A stretch of DNA of 64,000 nt from NCBI GenBank assembly GCA_038380795.1, contig CM076268.1, positions 14,326,001 through 14,390,000 of the forward strand, written 5' to 3'. The DNA comes from Pyrocephalus nanus. Taxonomy: Eukaryota; Chordata; Aves; Passeriformes; Tyrannidae. Made by a program: the position numbers and the translations under genes. The notes below the pieces were generated by a model that had not been told where the DNA came from, searched no databases, and worked only from the letters and a program-made list of their open reading frames with translations. Shown piece by piece: positions 38,201 to 49,420 of the stretch (positions are counted from its first letter, which is position 1; every line of letters begins with the position of its first letter).

Positions 38201-41200
38201 AACAGAACACTTCAGCTACTAGTTCAGAGATCTCAGCAACCTCCTGTTCTGATGTAAATCGACAGTAGCTCACAATGAGGAGGACATCAAAGCCCGTACT
38301 GCCAAGTCACCTGAATTCCAGACCACCTCCATGCAGCATCTGTGAACCCAAAAGTTATCTGAGCTACTGCTATACATTTTTGACCTGAAAGGCTATCTCC
38401 AGGATTTTCGGAGTGTGTGATCAGAATAAGAGAATAAAAGCTATGACTCATGCTCCACAAGGAGAAAGATACTTGCTGAAACAAGAAGAAACCAGACTCT
38501 CAAGCAGCGCTTGCATCGTGAGAATCCATACAAAACCCCCTCCCCTTGCCACTGCTCTCCATGGATGTCAAAGACGCCTTCAAGAGGATGGAAAGGAAGA
38601 AGTTCTGCAAGGCAGACTACGAGGCAGTCTGCCAGGTCCTCTGAAATTTTAGAAAGCTCTCAAAGTCTCCCAGCTGCGTGGCTCATAGTGGCCTAAGCAA
38701 GCACGCTGCCGACTCCAATGGGGGCCATTTTTTTCTGAGCACCTCCCAGCCTGTTTTTCAGCAGTTTGTTCTCTGCATTAAATCAAGACCAGAATGCAAC
38801 AACTTGGTATCAGCTGACAAAAAGCAACTGCCAATTGATCTGATCATATTCGCATTTCATCGCACACGTCTACAGTGCACAAACAAGTGCCAGCTCTGCC
38901 CATAATGTGGAGCAAGCCCTTTGCCTGAAACCCATGACAACTCATTCTGTGGCAATACAGATCCTGAGAAGGGTTAATAGCAAGTGTATAGGCCCAGTGA
39001 CCCTGCCTGCAATGATCCGTGCACTGTTATTCACTCGCTAGCAGTTTTGTTTCCCCACAGAGAAGATATGCAAATACTTTGCAGCAGTTACATCAAGCAT
39101 CACAGATTATCTGTTCTGTCTGACAATTAGATATCTAGATTCAGAGAAAGAAAATTAAACAATTTTGTCAACTAGAACTGACTGACATGACTTCTCTTCA
39201 CAGTCTGTGTTACAAGTCGCACAAAGTTTAACAACATTTAATACAAAAATAAATAGAAAAAAGTAAATTTCTTACATGAGTGCTGAGAGCTTTTGAAGAG
39301 GCATTAGGAAGCAGAGACAGGGAAAAGAACTTGCTCCTTGTTTCCAGCAACAAAAGAAACCTGCCTGTCCCAGCACAGCCTATGCAAATTCCACGCATGC
39401 TACGAGACACAAGGGCGCATTATTGGGTCTGAAAGGCCCCCTTGGCACACACTGGGCATCAGCCTTCACACAGAGACAAAACAGAAAAGAAAAGCTGGAC
39501 AAATTGATTCATGTCTCTTGCCAAAGGCTGCGTAGCTGGAGTTTAACGGCAAATAATTCCTACATAGAAACCGGGGTTTTGAATTAGGACCAGCGTGGTA
39601 TTAAGTGCTCTCCACCTGTATCCAAGAAGAATCCACAAAATAGCTCCAAATCTACCCTGTGTTTACCATGAGTAAAGCCATGCAAACACATTCCCAACAG
39701 CATCCAAGCACAACCGATGTTACGGCACTTGCAGGACAATAGCCGAGTCCCTTAACTGCACCACCCCATGCCCAGAAACCTTGCTAGAAACACTTTCTGC
39801 TCCTGCCTTTCACACTTTCAGATCCTTTCAAAGACAAAGCACATAAATTGGCCCCTCCAGAGCTGGAAACAGCACCTGGCCATTGCTCCTTGCTACCATT
39901 ACTGTGCCAGCATGGGCTGTTCATCCACTTCAGGATACCCCATTCCATGTTTCTCTGGATTCCAGTTTCCTTGCCTGGTGCAGCTGGGACCAGCCTTGTA
40001 TACTCTTATTGTGATATGGCACTTCAATGAGCTGCTTAATTTTGAAAGGTCACTTTATTAGCAGCACTTCCTCGCACAGAAAATTTGCCTTTGTATCATT
40101 ATTGCTAATCAAAATGGAAATGTGAAGCAAACCCCTATTTCTGAGCAAAGATAAAGCCCCCACTGGCTTTACACATAATAACCCTGCCAATCCTCGCTGC
40201 TGCACACACCATAACCTTCATAAAGAGCCATGTGCCCCATCTGCTGTTTTCATGTCAAAAAAGGGAGATGGATGTACTCTACCTACACTCACAGTTTATA
40301 TAACAGCAGAAAAGTGGAGACAAACATATATTCCGGGGGTTTCTTCCCTTTTTTTTTTTTGCTTTGCTTGCAATTAGAGTTACATTTTCTATATGCTGTG
40401 ATCTCAGATTGCTTTATGACACGTCAAAAGACAGTAAAATAAAGGAATAAATAGCTTCTTATCCAATCCCATGAATAAAATCAAACCTCAATGAATAATA
40501 AAACCTTGTAGTAATAGGGTTCTGATTAAGACAGCAGATTAAAAAAAAATGGGTCTTATATTGTGCTGAGATTCTTGCCATTCTAGTATCTTTCAGAGCC
40601 AAAGCCTGTGATCCCAGCCAAGTCACAAAGAAAGCTGTCTGTCACACACAACGTTTTTGCTTCAGGCATGACAGCCCCATCATTTCATGGGGAGTGGATG
40701 GTGCAGGAGGTCAAAATCATGATGGATCAATTAATCCCTAAGGTAACTAGATCCAGGCCAGGGAAATGCCTTGGAAACCAGGACAAAAATGAGACTTTAA
40801 CTGCCAAAACCTGGTGATGAAACCTGTGGTGCAAGAGCTCTGCAAGCAGGCAGATTACCTCATGTGACAGCAAGCTTGCATTTGGATAGGTGAGACTGAG
40901 CTGTTTAGTGGCTTTCACAGATTTGACATTGTTCTAAGTCCACTCATGTGAAGAAGAAAGAGGTTCAAGCAACATGAAACAGAGCATAAGGAGAACACAA
41001 GTAAGCCAAGAGAAAAGAAAAGGAAGTGATACCTTTTAGGCAAGGCATTAATTGTGTTTTTCTAATCAGGAAAAGTAGATAAACTGGAAGCTGCAGATTT
41101 CAGAGGAGTCTGATATATCTAATTCAGGGGCAAAATCCATCTCCAGTGCCATTTTGCACACTTGGTATGTCATCACTAAGGCACCTACACTTCAGACAAG

Positions 41201-44200
41201 TTTTACCATACAGGAGTAAAAGGATTAAGGAGCTTTTGAAAATTAGGCAGATAATACAAAAAAATCTCCCTCTATAATAATAAAATCTTCAGATTATAAG
41301 AAAAAGCCAGACTGCTACCAAATACTGAGAGCAGGGCGATAAGCAGGCAGTGCTGAAGAACACAAAACATGAACAATTCTTTGCCTGGCTAAGCACAAAG
41401 GGAGACAGGACAGATGCGCACAGGCTCGGATTTCCCCAGGGAGGGAGAAGTAGCATCATTTCCTATGTTGTGCCAGAGTAAGGAATCAATTAATGAGGAT
41501 GTCTAAAGACAGAATTTCCAGAGCCAGATAGGAGCCATCCCAGATTTTGCAAAGAGATGAAAGCAGCATAGTGGAATTATATGGAATCATTTTAAGTACA
41601 AAAGGACTAGAAGAAAAATTATTTCCTAGATTAAAAAAAAAAAAAAAGTATTTTAATGGGAATGGACTGCAGAGACATTAGAAGTGACTTCACAGTTAAA
41701 GTTGCTTTGAGGACTGTACTTCAGACTGACATTCTTGTAAGATGGTGTAACAAAGATCACATTCAGGCCTCAGACTTGGCACCCTAACTCTTCATAGGAT
41801 TACTGATTTGCCTCTGAAAAATGTCAGGAAAAACACGCAGCAATTTTTGCCTGGGGTTATACTCATAAGGTCTTCAGGGGCATCCTTTTGTGATGAGTAC
41901 ACAGTGAACTGCACAGTGGGTGCTGATCCTTGCCTCCTGTTTCTAGCTTTGAGACAAAAAAGTCATATGAGATAACACTGCCTTTTTAATTTTTGCTTTG
42001 CTGTCTTCACATTTAAATAGCTTACACAGAGTGATTCAGCCTTTTGGCTATGGGAACCAGACATTTCTATACAATTTAAACAGCCAGGATCTGGGAAAGA
42101 AAGCTGCTATTAAGTGATGGCAGCCTGTGCTGGACAACCTGGAATTAATGTAACTCCTGGCTGTCTTTTGGACATTGGGTAAATTGGTTATCCAAGTCAC
42201 TGCTATCACCTATGAATTCAAATTCTATCTCTGTAAAGGATTCAGACCACAGCAACATCAACTACACATCTGTGAGGTGAACCTGGAGGAGATGGGCCTA
42301 TCTGGGAAGATAAAAAGGTTGGAAGGGGTGGGGGGGACCACGCTTTGGAACAACTTGAAAATGCAATATGTTACCAGCATCAAATAAAACTCGCAGTAGC
42401 GAGACAGCTTGATATATGTGAAACAGCAAGAAATTTACACTTCGGCATGAAATTTCTCAAGTTTGACCTGAGTGAATTCTTTGTGATATTTTTAATAATG
42501 GCCACTGGAATATTTTAGAGTTGATCAAGCAGTACTTCAATCAGCCATCACCACAACATCAGATGTCTTCTAGTGCTAGGCAGAAAAGAATGAAGAGGAA
42601 TTAGAGAAGAACCGCATGTTCACTGTGGTGCTCTTCACCAAATTTCCTTCCCAATGCCACCATCACAGCTCTGAATGCTCCCATGCTCTATGATGGCTCA
42701 GCCTCCTATCCAAGACCCTGTAAAAGATGCAGAAACGCAGCTACCACCAGAAATCCAGTAATTTTACATTAAAGATATGGAAGCTCATATGTCTGCCTTA
42801 ATATCAGAATAACACAGTCAAACAGTGTTAAATAGGAATGCTGCTCTGATTCTCATGACTGTCAATGCAGTCTAAAGTTTGTGTCTCTATTTTAATATAA
42901 ACCCCTACTGGGAGCAGCTATAGAAGAAGAGCCTTAGATCCAATCCTGATTTCACTGAAACCAGCACCAAAACTGAATTTTTTTAGATGGCAGCAGCTGC
43001 CTTTTCTCGTTACTGATCTACTCACTTTTATCACTGTGGCATTGGGAACCTCGGTCACAGCTGGGGACTCCACTGTGGTCGCTGCTGTACAAACAGAACA
43101 AAGGCAATACCCTGTCTTTGGAGGGCTGATAGCTAAATCTGAAATGAATGCTGGAGGGACAGAAAAGAGGAGGAATCCCAAGAGAAGAGGCAGCACTATC
43201 AGTCAGCATGACTGAACTCTGCCAGCTTTTCTGTAGACGCTATTAAAAAGGAGGGCGAGGAAGGACAGGAAAAATAATCAGGTCACACTGCAGACATTTA
43301 GAAGAAATCCAGCTTCTGCGCGAGGGGCGACATGGGACTGAGCACAAAGGAGCTGGTTTGAAAGCTATCAGGCAGGGATGGCTGGGACACAAACTGAGGA
43401 GGCAAGAGCTGAGCTCCAGGCGCTGGCTGGGAGCCGCTGGTGAGGCAGAGACAACAAGCCAGCAGTGCCAGGTAGCTGGAGGAGCCTGGCAGCACCACAG
43501 GGCACTGTGTGCCCACATCCAGACCCTTGCCAGAGGGCGGAAGGGCTGCAGCCTGAGGAAGCCCAGCAGCCATTTCCCACCACCCAGAACATGCTGGGAG
43601 GTATGCTGACTTCTTTGGGAGGTCACCAGGGCCTGAGGTGACTAGACAGAAAATGTACCGATATATTTTGTTTGCCACAGTCATATAGTTAGAACCATGG
43701 AAAAACAATACATCCTTTTTGCTTTATTTTACCCATTGTGAATAATGTTTATTATATTTTACCCATTTGCTTTATTTACCCTTTATGAATGATGTAGCAT
43801 AGATCTGAGGTACCATGTGGGGCCATGAGGTATCTGCCCTCAGTGCTGTGTCCAATGTTTAGGACACAAATTTTGGGCCTTTTCTCCCCGTGTACTGCAG
43901 AATTACCCACCATGAGCTTTGACTATGAGTCTAACAAACTGTAAAGACACATCCTCTTCCCATCAACCCTAATACCTTCCTTATGTAATCTAAAATTTTT
44001 TACTAAATATCTGTCCGTGGACTCTTGCCAACTTACTGCTCTTCGACTACATCCATATCCCATGTAGGAAGTTTCTTCTCACTTTTGCCAGTTTGGTCCT
44101 TAGCTGGGTGGACTTAGCAAAGCCCACACGTGTCTGCCATATCTCTAGAGTGGGCTGGTGGTACTTTCCAGCTGCCACCAATGATAGCACTCCCTTACTC

Positions 44201-47200
44201 TCCTCATTTTAAAACGTCTTTAACTTCTTTACTTTCCTATTCTGAGTGCACTGGAAGTCAATAAGAGGCATGACCCAGTCCTACCTTTATCTCCTTGGCC
44301 TCTAGCACTCAGAAATCACTGCATGCACCTCTGACACTTGAAGATAATAGCCCTAGGGCATCCTTCAGAGGCAGGATAAGATGCAATTCAGAGACAAGCA
44401 AAGATACACCATGTAGGTGCTTCTCAGTCCAGTAGCTCCAAGTCCAGGTCAGAGCAGAATTACCACCTATAATAAGCAGTCCACAACAATCAGGTTTACT
44501 TCTGACATGAAAAATCAATCACAAAAAAACAACACAGCAAAGTTAACAAGCTATTTTAACAACCAGTCTGGGAACTCAGAGAAAACCTGCAAGGCAGGAT
44601 GAGTGTTTTCCTCCGGCTCTCCCACAGTTTGATACACAAAACTGGTGGGCCTAACTGGCGCCCGGGACACATTTGGGAATCCCATTCCATCAACAGTTAG
44701 TACTCGAGCAAAGCATCACAGTGTGAGTACAGTGTGCTGCAGCACTCAGTTGTTTGACTGCAGTTTTTTCTGGACTGAGAGAACAGTAAGACCTGGGTCA
44801 GGACGCACAGCCAGCTCCCCACAGTACTGTTGGGTGAGATTTTGTGGTCGCAGCCTAGCAAATAGAGGACAAAGGTACTCAGGAACCACAGCTCTTAGTT
44901 TTGTTCACTGCACTTCTGTAATTCACAACGCTCTGGAGGTGCAGTGAGCAAGCTGCATCCTTGCATCTGTGTTTTGTATCACAGTGGTGTTTGGAAAGGA
45001 TGACAGCACATCAAATCCCTTCTCATCAGCAATCCTCTGCAGACACCACTGAGTATGTCAGAGGCCACATCCCTTGTTCCAGATGTGTAAACTCTCACAA
45101 GCTGGAATTGCGATGAGGAACACCTGGATGCATGCCAGCATTTAAATAAGCTGGTGACATCTGGTCAGGGCTGCCGAGGAACACAGATAAACAGGCTGGG
45201 CCCGCCACAGAGCAGCACAGCATGCGGTACCAGAGAGACAGAGATGCACAAAGCAGCCCAATTAACTCACCAAACTGAGCAGTGTGGGGGCCTAGGGCTT
45301 TTGAAGGGGATTTGGGCAGGCTAGGATGTCAAAAACTGGAATAAAGTAAACAGACACCAGAATTCATATGACAGTAACCTATACTGTCACTTTATGCAAC
45401 TCTCCCACACTGATCAGATACAGATTCTCTTCCCATCCCGCCTGACAGTTTGTCTCTGCCTGGATCCACCCAGTTTCACCACAGACCCCAGGGAATAGTG
45501 ATATATTTATATACTGCTCCAGGGGCCGCTCAAGAGGATGGAGAGTGGCATGTGCATGAGGAGAGCTCCAGGAACCCCTGAGAGCTTGAGAGGATGTTCC
45601 CTGAAAGGCTTCCTGCTCTCCAAGGCACGGACAGCCTTATCATGCTTCTCTCCTATGACAGCTTGCAAGCAGGATGGTAGGAATGCCCATATGGAAGTCC
45701 CAAACCATAAAGCTATGTTTCAACCTTGAGTATAAGCTTCAGAAAAACAAAAAAGAAAACTAATGCCGTCTCCCCCGAGAAATTCCTGCCTCTGAAAATC
45801 AGAGCTGCCACATTACCACTCGAGAAGAAAGGATGTTTTGGCTGGACTCCAAATTATTAGAGCTTTATAGGCCAAAAACAAACACATTAAAAGTTCTCGT
45901 AAGCCAGCTGGCAGGCAATTATTTAAGCAGCTTATCATATTCCCTAGTACCTACAGTTTCTGAAATAAAATTTATGAGGAAACTCTAGATAGCCTAATCG
46001 CAATTACCTAGTGTAGAGGGGAGAAAGGCCAAGAGCCAGAGAATAAGGGGTTTGCACCTTGGAGAAAAGGCCCCAGTGCTCTTCCCAGGCACCACAGTAA
46101 GTGTAGTGCATTACCTGGCCAAGAGGCCAGGAATACACCCAGAGGTATGAAGCTCTAAAACAGTGTCAGCCGCAGCCATGGTTCCTCCCATTTCTCTGCC
46201 TAAGCTGGCTCCAAGACCCCTGTGATTGGGAACAGGGGAATACATGGTGTCAGTCCCCAGGATCACAGTGCAGGTTTAGTGACAGTGGGCTCAACATCAG
46301 CACAGCAGGTCTGTGACTCTGCACCCAGCGGAGCACAGGGCAAGAAAAGGGCTTCAGCTCCCTGTTCTTGCCTCCAGCTAAAGAACAAGTGAAAAAGAGA
46401 TCCTAACAAAAAGAGCTAAGTCCAAAACAAGTGGAAAATACAAGGCCTCAGTTGTGATCAGGAGCCCAACACAATGTACACAGGGACAGTATTTCCAAGA
46501 AGAACTTGACTTCAGTGCAACCATTTAATATTAGCCAACATTTCCATGCTGCCCCGTCTCCTTCCCATCTGTTCATGCCACTTATTAAACCAACACACAC
46601 TGAGGACTGCTGACCTTTAGGACAAGGAGTTTGATTTCTCAGCAGTGTCCAGCGCTCAGAGCTTCAGTTTCAGACTGAACTGAGTGCCCAGGCACCTTTA
46701 AAGGAGTGACATTTTCACAGGCATGTAAATGTACACACAGCAACAAGGCAATGGCCAGGCTGGCAAGGAGACCCAGAGCTGCTTTGGGCTACGTGGGAAG
46801 CAATGCTCCCCCTTCATACAAAAAGACAATAAACTGAAGTGTAGCAGAACAAGGATCCTGTTGTCCAAGCCCACCCCAGGCCCTGGATGAGAACAGGACA
46901 GGGTGTTACACGCAAACATACAAAAATACTGCAAATGCAATACAGCCTTGGTTTTGGATTAGATGTGCACCTGGCAGGACTTGGACTGAGTATGGGGTCA
47001 AACACAAGTTTAGGTCTCAAAAATTCTTATGAGGGCTGCTGAAAAGGGAATGTTTGAATAAGATTGTCCCCTGCTCTCAGGGTATCTTCAGAGAAAAGTA
47101 GACATGTGTTTAGACTTGGCTTTAACTCTGAAATCAACGATTTTTTCTGCATGACCCTCAGCAAGTCACTTTGACTTTTTGCCATTAAGTCATGTTTACA

Positions 47201-49184
47201 GTGAACATTTTCCTATTTACAGTAAAACACAGTTGGCAATTGTGTCTCCTTTCATAACCTGTTTATGGTATGAGCTCTCGATGTCCAGTTGTGCAGTGCC
47301 ACAGGCCATTTCAGCAAGATGCTTCATGGCTTTTTTCCTTCCACTCATCCCACCCCTGCCATATCAAATGGCGGATACGAGTGCCTGGCAAAGCGTTCAG
47401 GCTCTGCTTGAATCAGACCTTGTTAAAAGCCTTCATTAAACAGACAGATGTTTCTCTTTTGAAATTGAGCACTGTGGCACAATGCAATCATCGTTCTCAG
47501 TTATGACGAGACAGAAAGAGGTTAGAAAGACCACAAACAGAACAGAGGCCCACACAAATCACCTTTTGTCATGTTCAGTAACATTTGGTAAAGAGCTTAA
47601 AACAACTAGCTTTTATTTCCAGTCTTTAAGTCAGCACGCTAAAGACCACACACACAGCATGCAAGCTTTACTAGCTAACCTGTACCTCTCTCCAGATGAG
47701 AGTAAATGGGGGCAAAAGCACAAAAAAAGCAAGCTTTGTGGTCTGTGTGGTGATAGACCAGCAAAGCAAGAGATTGATTTGCTAGCGCTACCTGTGGGTG
47801 ACAAGAAAAAAACTTGGACTTCAGGCTTGGCTTTAACACAATCACTCGCTTGGGGGGGGGGGGGGGGGCGGGGGATAGAGAGTGGGGGAAGTACATCCTA
47901 CGGACAACTGCCAGCATAGAAAAAATAAATTCAGTCATTTGTGCTGATCCAGGCCACGTTTAAAATGCCTTATCCAAAAGGGCGTTTTAAGTATTAGCTG
48001 CATAGAGCATACTCCTCCCTTTACTAGGTCCAGCATTTCAGGCAGCCCCTGCTCCAACATGCTGCAGTGAGCACCACCTCTTCATCCCTCCTTCCAGGGC
48101 AACTCAGGCACCACAGCAGTGCCGTCAGGGTGGGTCCCACTCAGCAGAGAGCAGGACAGCACCACCATGAATCAAGGTGGATATGAGGCATCAGTCCTCA
48201 ACTGCATTTATTTATCCACAAGAATTGCCATTCAAGTGACATGCAGTTTGCAGCTCCACACCACACATGCAGAGTAATAAAAAAAAAAAGAAAGAAAAAA
48301 AGGAAGAGATGATGCAGCCTTTTAACAGTCATCCAACAACACTGTTCCAGAGAGGTGCTCACGCAGTCCCCGCTGTTTTATCGCCAGCAGTCACAGAATG
48401 GTCATGCACCTAAGAGTACCCGCTAAATTATGTGAAGCTGACATCGTTTGTGTATTTGGAAAGGCAGAATAACGCACGCAGAGTGCACAAAGCAAAGGAG
48501 AAGGAGGGCTGGATGCGAAGCAAGTCTATATAGTGCCATCACCCTACCAAAGCCTGCAACTGCCGAGAGCTCGGCGCCCGCTCTGCGGCTGCAGGAGGGA
48601 CGAGCCGGCCGGGCCGCGGCACGGCAGTGCCCCGGGGCACGGCAGAGCTGCACGGCAGAGCTGCACGGCGGGCACGGCGCCCGGCCACCCTCCCGAGGGA
48701 ACGCTCCCTGCCCGCGGCGGGCGGCTGGAGAAGGATCTCTGCCCTTGAAGGGGAGCGGGCAGCGCTTTCCCGCAATGCAGCACCGGGATGCTGCGGGGAG
48801 CGCTCCTGCTCTGCCCGGCCCGCGGGGACACGGGCACCGCAGGGACACACGGCCCTACCGCGACCCTCGCGGGCCTGCCCCGCGGATCGGCCGAGCTCAG
48901 GAGCAGCCGGGACGCCGGGACACGACGGCTCCGTTAAAGCGCGGGGCCCGCAGGCGGCGCGGCAGCGGGGACGGCGACACCGCGGCTCGCACGGGCAGCG
49001 CCGCAATGGGCGGGCCGAGGCGCACCGGCCGGCGCCTGCCTAGCGGCTGCTGCGGGGCGCCCGACCCGTACCGCGGCGGCGAGGGGCTGAGGAAGGCCCG
49101 CCACTGCCCCGGGAGGAGGCGCCGGTGCGCGGGGTCCCGTTCCTACCTGCCGCCGCCGCCAGGCGCCGGTGCTCCCGCCGCCAT
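26188..49184 (-). CDS. ARHGAP19: ARHGAP19, Rho GTPase-activating protein
   Basis: Eleven coding exons on the minus strand: 49147-49184, 36176-36441, 32051-32131, 31492-31701, 30700-30926, 30116-30202, 29137-29202, 28224-28412, 27470-27568, 26783-26875 and 26188-26295. Frame is kept at every junction and gives about 487 aa (human 494). The protein speeds GTP hydrolysis by RhoA; in mammalian cells it controls the cortex and division plane during mitosis. The RhoGAP domain spans roughly residues 103-300. The arginine finger is R137 in EGLFRVPG, and LLLDLLYQTA plus NLALMFAPHILWP are further domain signatures. The C-terminal tail carries basic and Ser/Pro motifs. Exon 1 encodes only 12 residues and is followed by a 12.7-kb intron. 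The last 35 residues are poorly conserved and the true terminal exon is less certain. Confidence 0.95.
26783..26875 (-). CDS. ARHGAP19: ARHGAP19 exon 10
   Basis: A 93-bp, phase 0 exon encoding RKVLGTPVILERKSRDTTPE and PVRVSKENVQL. The acceptor is ACAACAG and the donor is GTAAGA. It aligns with the human RKVLGNQ ... TPESVAIGELKGTSKEN segment. Confidence 0.92.
27470..27568 (-). CDS. ARHGAP19: ARHGAP19 exon 9 (phosphorylation-motif tail)
   Basis: A 99-bp, phase 0 exon encoding FNKHPTALTPGSDVPTSPAP and RRARSRSFSGLIK. It carries a Thr-Pro at 397, a Ser-Pro at 405 followed by basic residues, and the fully conserved RSRSFSGLIK block. In human this region holds reported CDK1 and ROCK sites. Confidence 0.95.
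28224..28412 (-). CDS. ARHGAP19: ARHGAP19 exon 8
   Basis: A 189-bp, phase 0 exon encoding DDLDLLTSSGSKELQPLKSQ through NMPDSAKKKKLIRQ. It is post-domain sequence with the conserved QEETQ..TEEALKELF segment. Confidence 0.96.
29137..29202 (-). CDS. ARHGAP19: ARHGAP19 exon 7
   Basis: A 66-bp, phase 0 exon encoding APVYIRECARLHYLGSRAHT then SK. It is too short and too split to stand out as a frame, but it matches human closely and has good splice sites (CACAG / GTAAGG). Confidence 0.93.
30116..30202 (-). CDS. ARHGAP19: ARHGAP19 exon 6
   Basis: An 87-bp, phase 0 exon encoding VTANDLQENITKLNNGV and MIKHSQKLFK, the end of the RhoGAP domain. Confidence 0.96.
30700..30926 (-). CDS. ARHGAP19: ARHGAP19 exon 5 (RhoGAP core)
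   Basis: A 227-bp exon encoding LTLFDEKGNKT and RQIEALQLLFLILPAPNRS through NLALMFAPHILWPRN. The last segment includes the conserved asparagine and FAP motif of RhoGAP domains. Confidence 0.97.
31492..31701 (-). CDS. ARHGAP19: ARHGAP19 exon 4 (arginine finger)
   Basis: A 210-bp exon encoding NLRAEGLFRVPGNSIRQQIL and LGELPEPLLTHKHF. It contains the catalytic arginine finger of RhoGAP domains in GLFRVPG. Confidence 0.97.
32051..32131 (-). CDS. ARHGAP19: ARHGAP19 exon 3 (RhoGAP start)
   Basis: An 81-bp exon encoding KGVVFGSPLTEEGIAQVSQ and LIEYLHK, the entry of the RhoGAP fold. The acceptor is TTCTGCAG and the donor is GTAAGT. Confidence 0.95.
32132..36175 (-). other. ARHGAP19 intron 2, 4 kb
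   Basis: Unique AT-rich intron between exons 2 and 3. It holds an A22 run at 32807-32828. No exon, RNA gene or recognisable transposon was seen. Confidence 0.7.
32807..32828. repeat. Poly(A) run, 22 bases
   Basis: Uninterrupted A22 on the plus strand inside ARHGAP19 intron 2. It could be the tail of an old retrotransposed sequence, but no source gene is recognisable upstream of it. Confidence 0.85.
36176..36441 (-). CDS. ARHGAP19: ARHGAP19 exon 2
   Basis: A 266-bp exon encoding DAICNFVICNDSSFRSQPII through FFRSLMSLKRK. This N-terminal region precedes the RhoGAP domain and is strongly conserved with human. The acceptor is TTTTCCCAG and the donor is G|GTGAGT. Confidence 0.95.
45830..46015. 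promoter_or_regulatory. Candidate conserved non-coding element in ARHGAP19 intron 1
   Basis: A compact unique block with CAATTATTTAAGC, AAATTATTAGAG and CGCAATTACC motifs, free of repeats and of long frames. Homeodomain-type ATTA cores recur four or more times. Inference from composition only. Confidence 0.3.
47852..47874. repeat. Poly(G) tract
   Basis: G17, then C, then G5 on the plus strand. The complementary strand is a poly(C) run in the sense of ARHGAP19 transcription. Confidence 0.9.
49147..49184 (-). CDS. ARHGAP19: ARHGAP19 exon 1 (coding part)
   Basis: ATG is the complement of 49182-49184. It encodes MAAGAPAPGGGG plus two bases of a serine codon completed by exon 2. The donor is AG|GTAGGA. 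The peptide differs from human and is six residues shorter, but the split serine before DAICNFVICNDSS fits the human protein exactly. It lies in the CpG island. Confidence 0.85.
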
Positions 49185-49370
49185 CTCATACCTGCCGCTC
49201 CGCCTGCCCATTGGTCCGCCGCACCTCCCCCTCGACCCCGCCCCTCGGGCGACCCGCAATGCCATTGGCTAAGGCCGGCACCGCCCCGCCGCGATTGGCC
49301 GGTTCGAACGGGCAACTGCCGGTCCGCGCGCACGGCGGGGCAAACGGCCGCCCGTGCCGCGCGCGGCGCG

Positions 49371-49384
49371 CTGGGAGTTGTAGG
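49371..49384. promoter_or_regulatory. ZNF143/Staf-like motif
   Basis: The minus strand reads CCTACAACTCCCAG, which fits the ACTAYRNNNCCCR promoter motif at 12 of 13 positions. This motif is common in CpG-island and bidirectional promoters. Confidence 0.45.
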
Positions 49385-49420
49385 CCGGCGGTGAAAGGCC
49401 GTGAGCGCCCCAGCACCCCG

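Larger units (their letters stand above)
36442..49146 (-). other. ARHGAP19 intron 1, 12.7 kb
   Basis: No exon could be supported here. Simple runs are T12 (40349-40360), A15 (41633-41647) and G17 (47852-47868). AT-rich, low-CpG unique blocks near 39050-39250, 40020-40150 and 45830-46015 look like conserved regulatory DNA. A short plus-strand frame at 38561-38644 has protein-like composition but no match known to me. Confidence 0.65.
48540..49420 (-). promoter_or_regulatory. ARHGAP19: ARHGAP19 CpG-island promoter
   Basis: A CpG-dense block spans the first exon. On the upstream side of the ATG lie three CCAAT boxes in minus orientation (ATTGG at 49210-49214, 49264-49268, 49294-49298), a TTCGAA palindrome at 49303-49308 and a ZNF143-like site near 49371-49384. 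No TATA box was seen. NF-Y boxes together with a CHR-like element are a familiar arrangement in genes expressed at G2/M, which suits a mitotic RhoGAP. The order relative to ARHGAP19 is reversed from the usual one. Confidence 0.6.

Noticed and set aside
48448..49272. 274-codon plus-strand frame and the overlapping long minus-strand frames
   Set aside because: GC-rich CpG-island shadows over the ARHGAP19 promoter; Arg/Ala/Gly/Pro-rich with no family similarity.
49296..49312. tRNA B-box-like GGTTCGAAC
   Set aside because: The flanks do not form a 5-bp T stem around TTCGAAC and no A box or acceptor stem is present. The TTCGAA is better treated as a promoter element.
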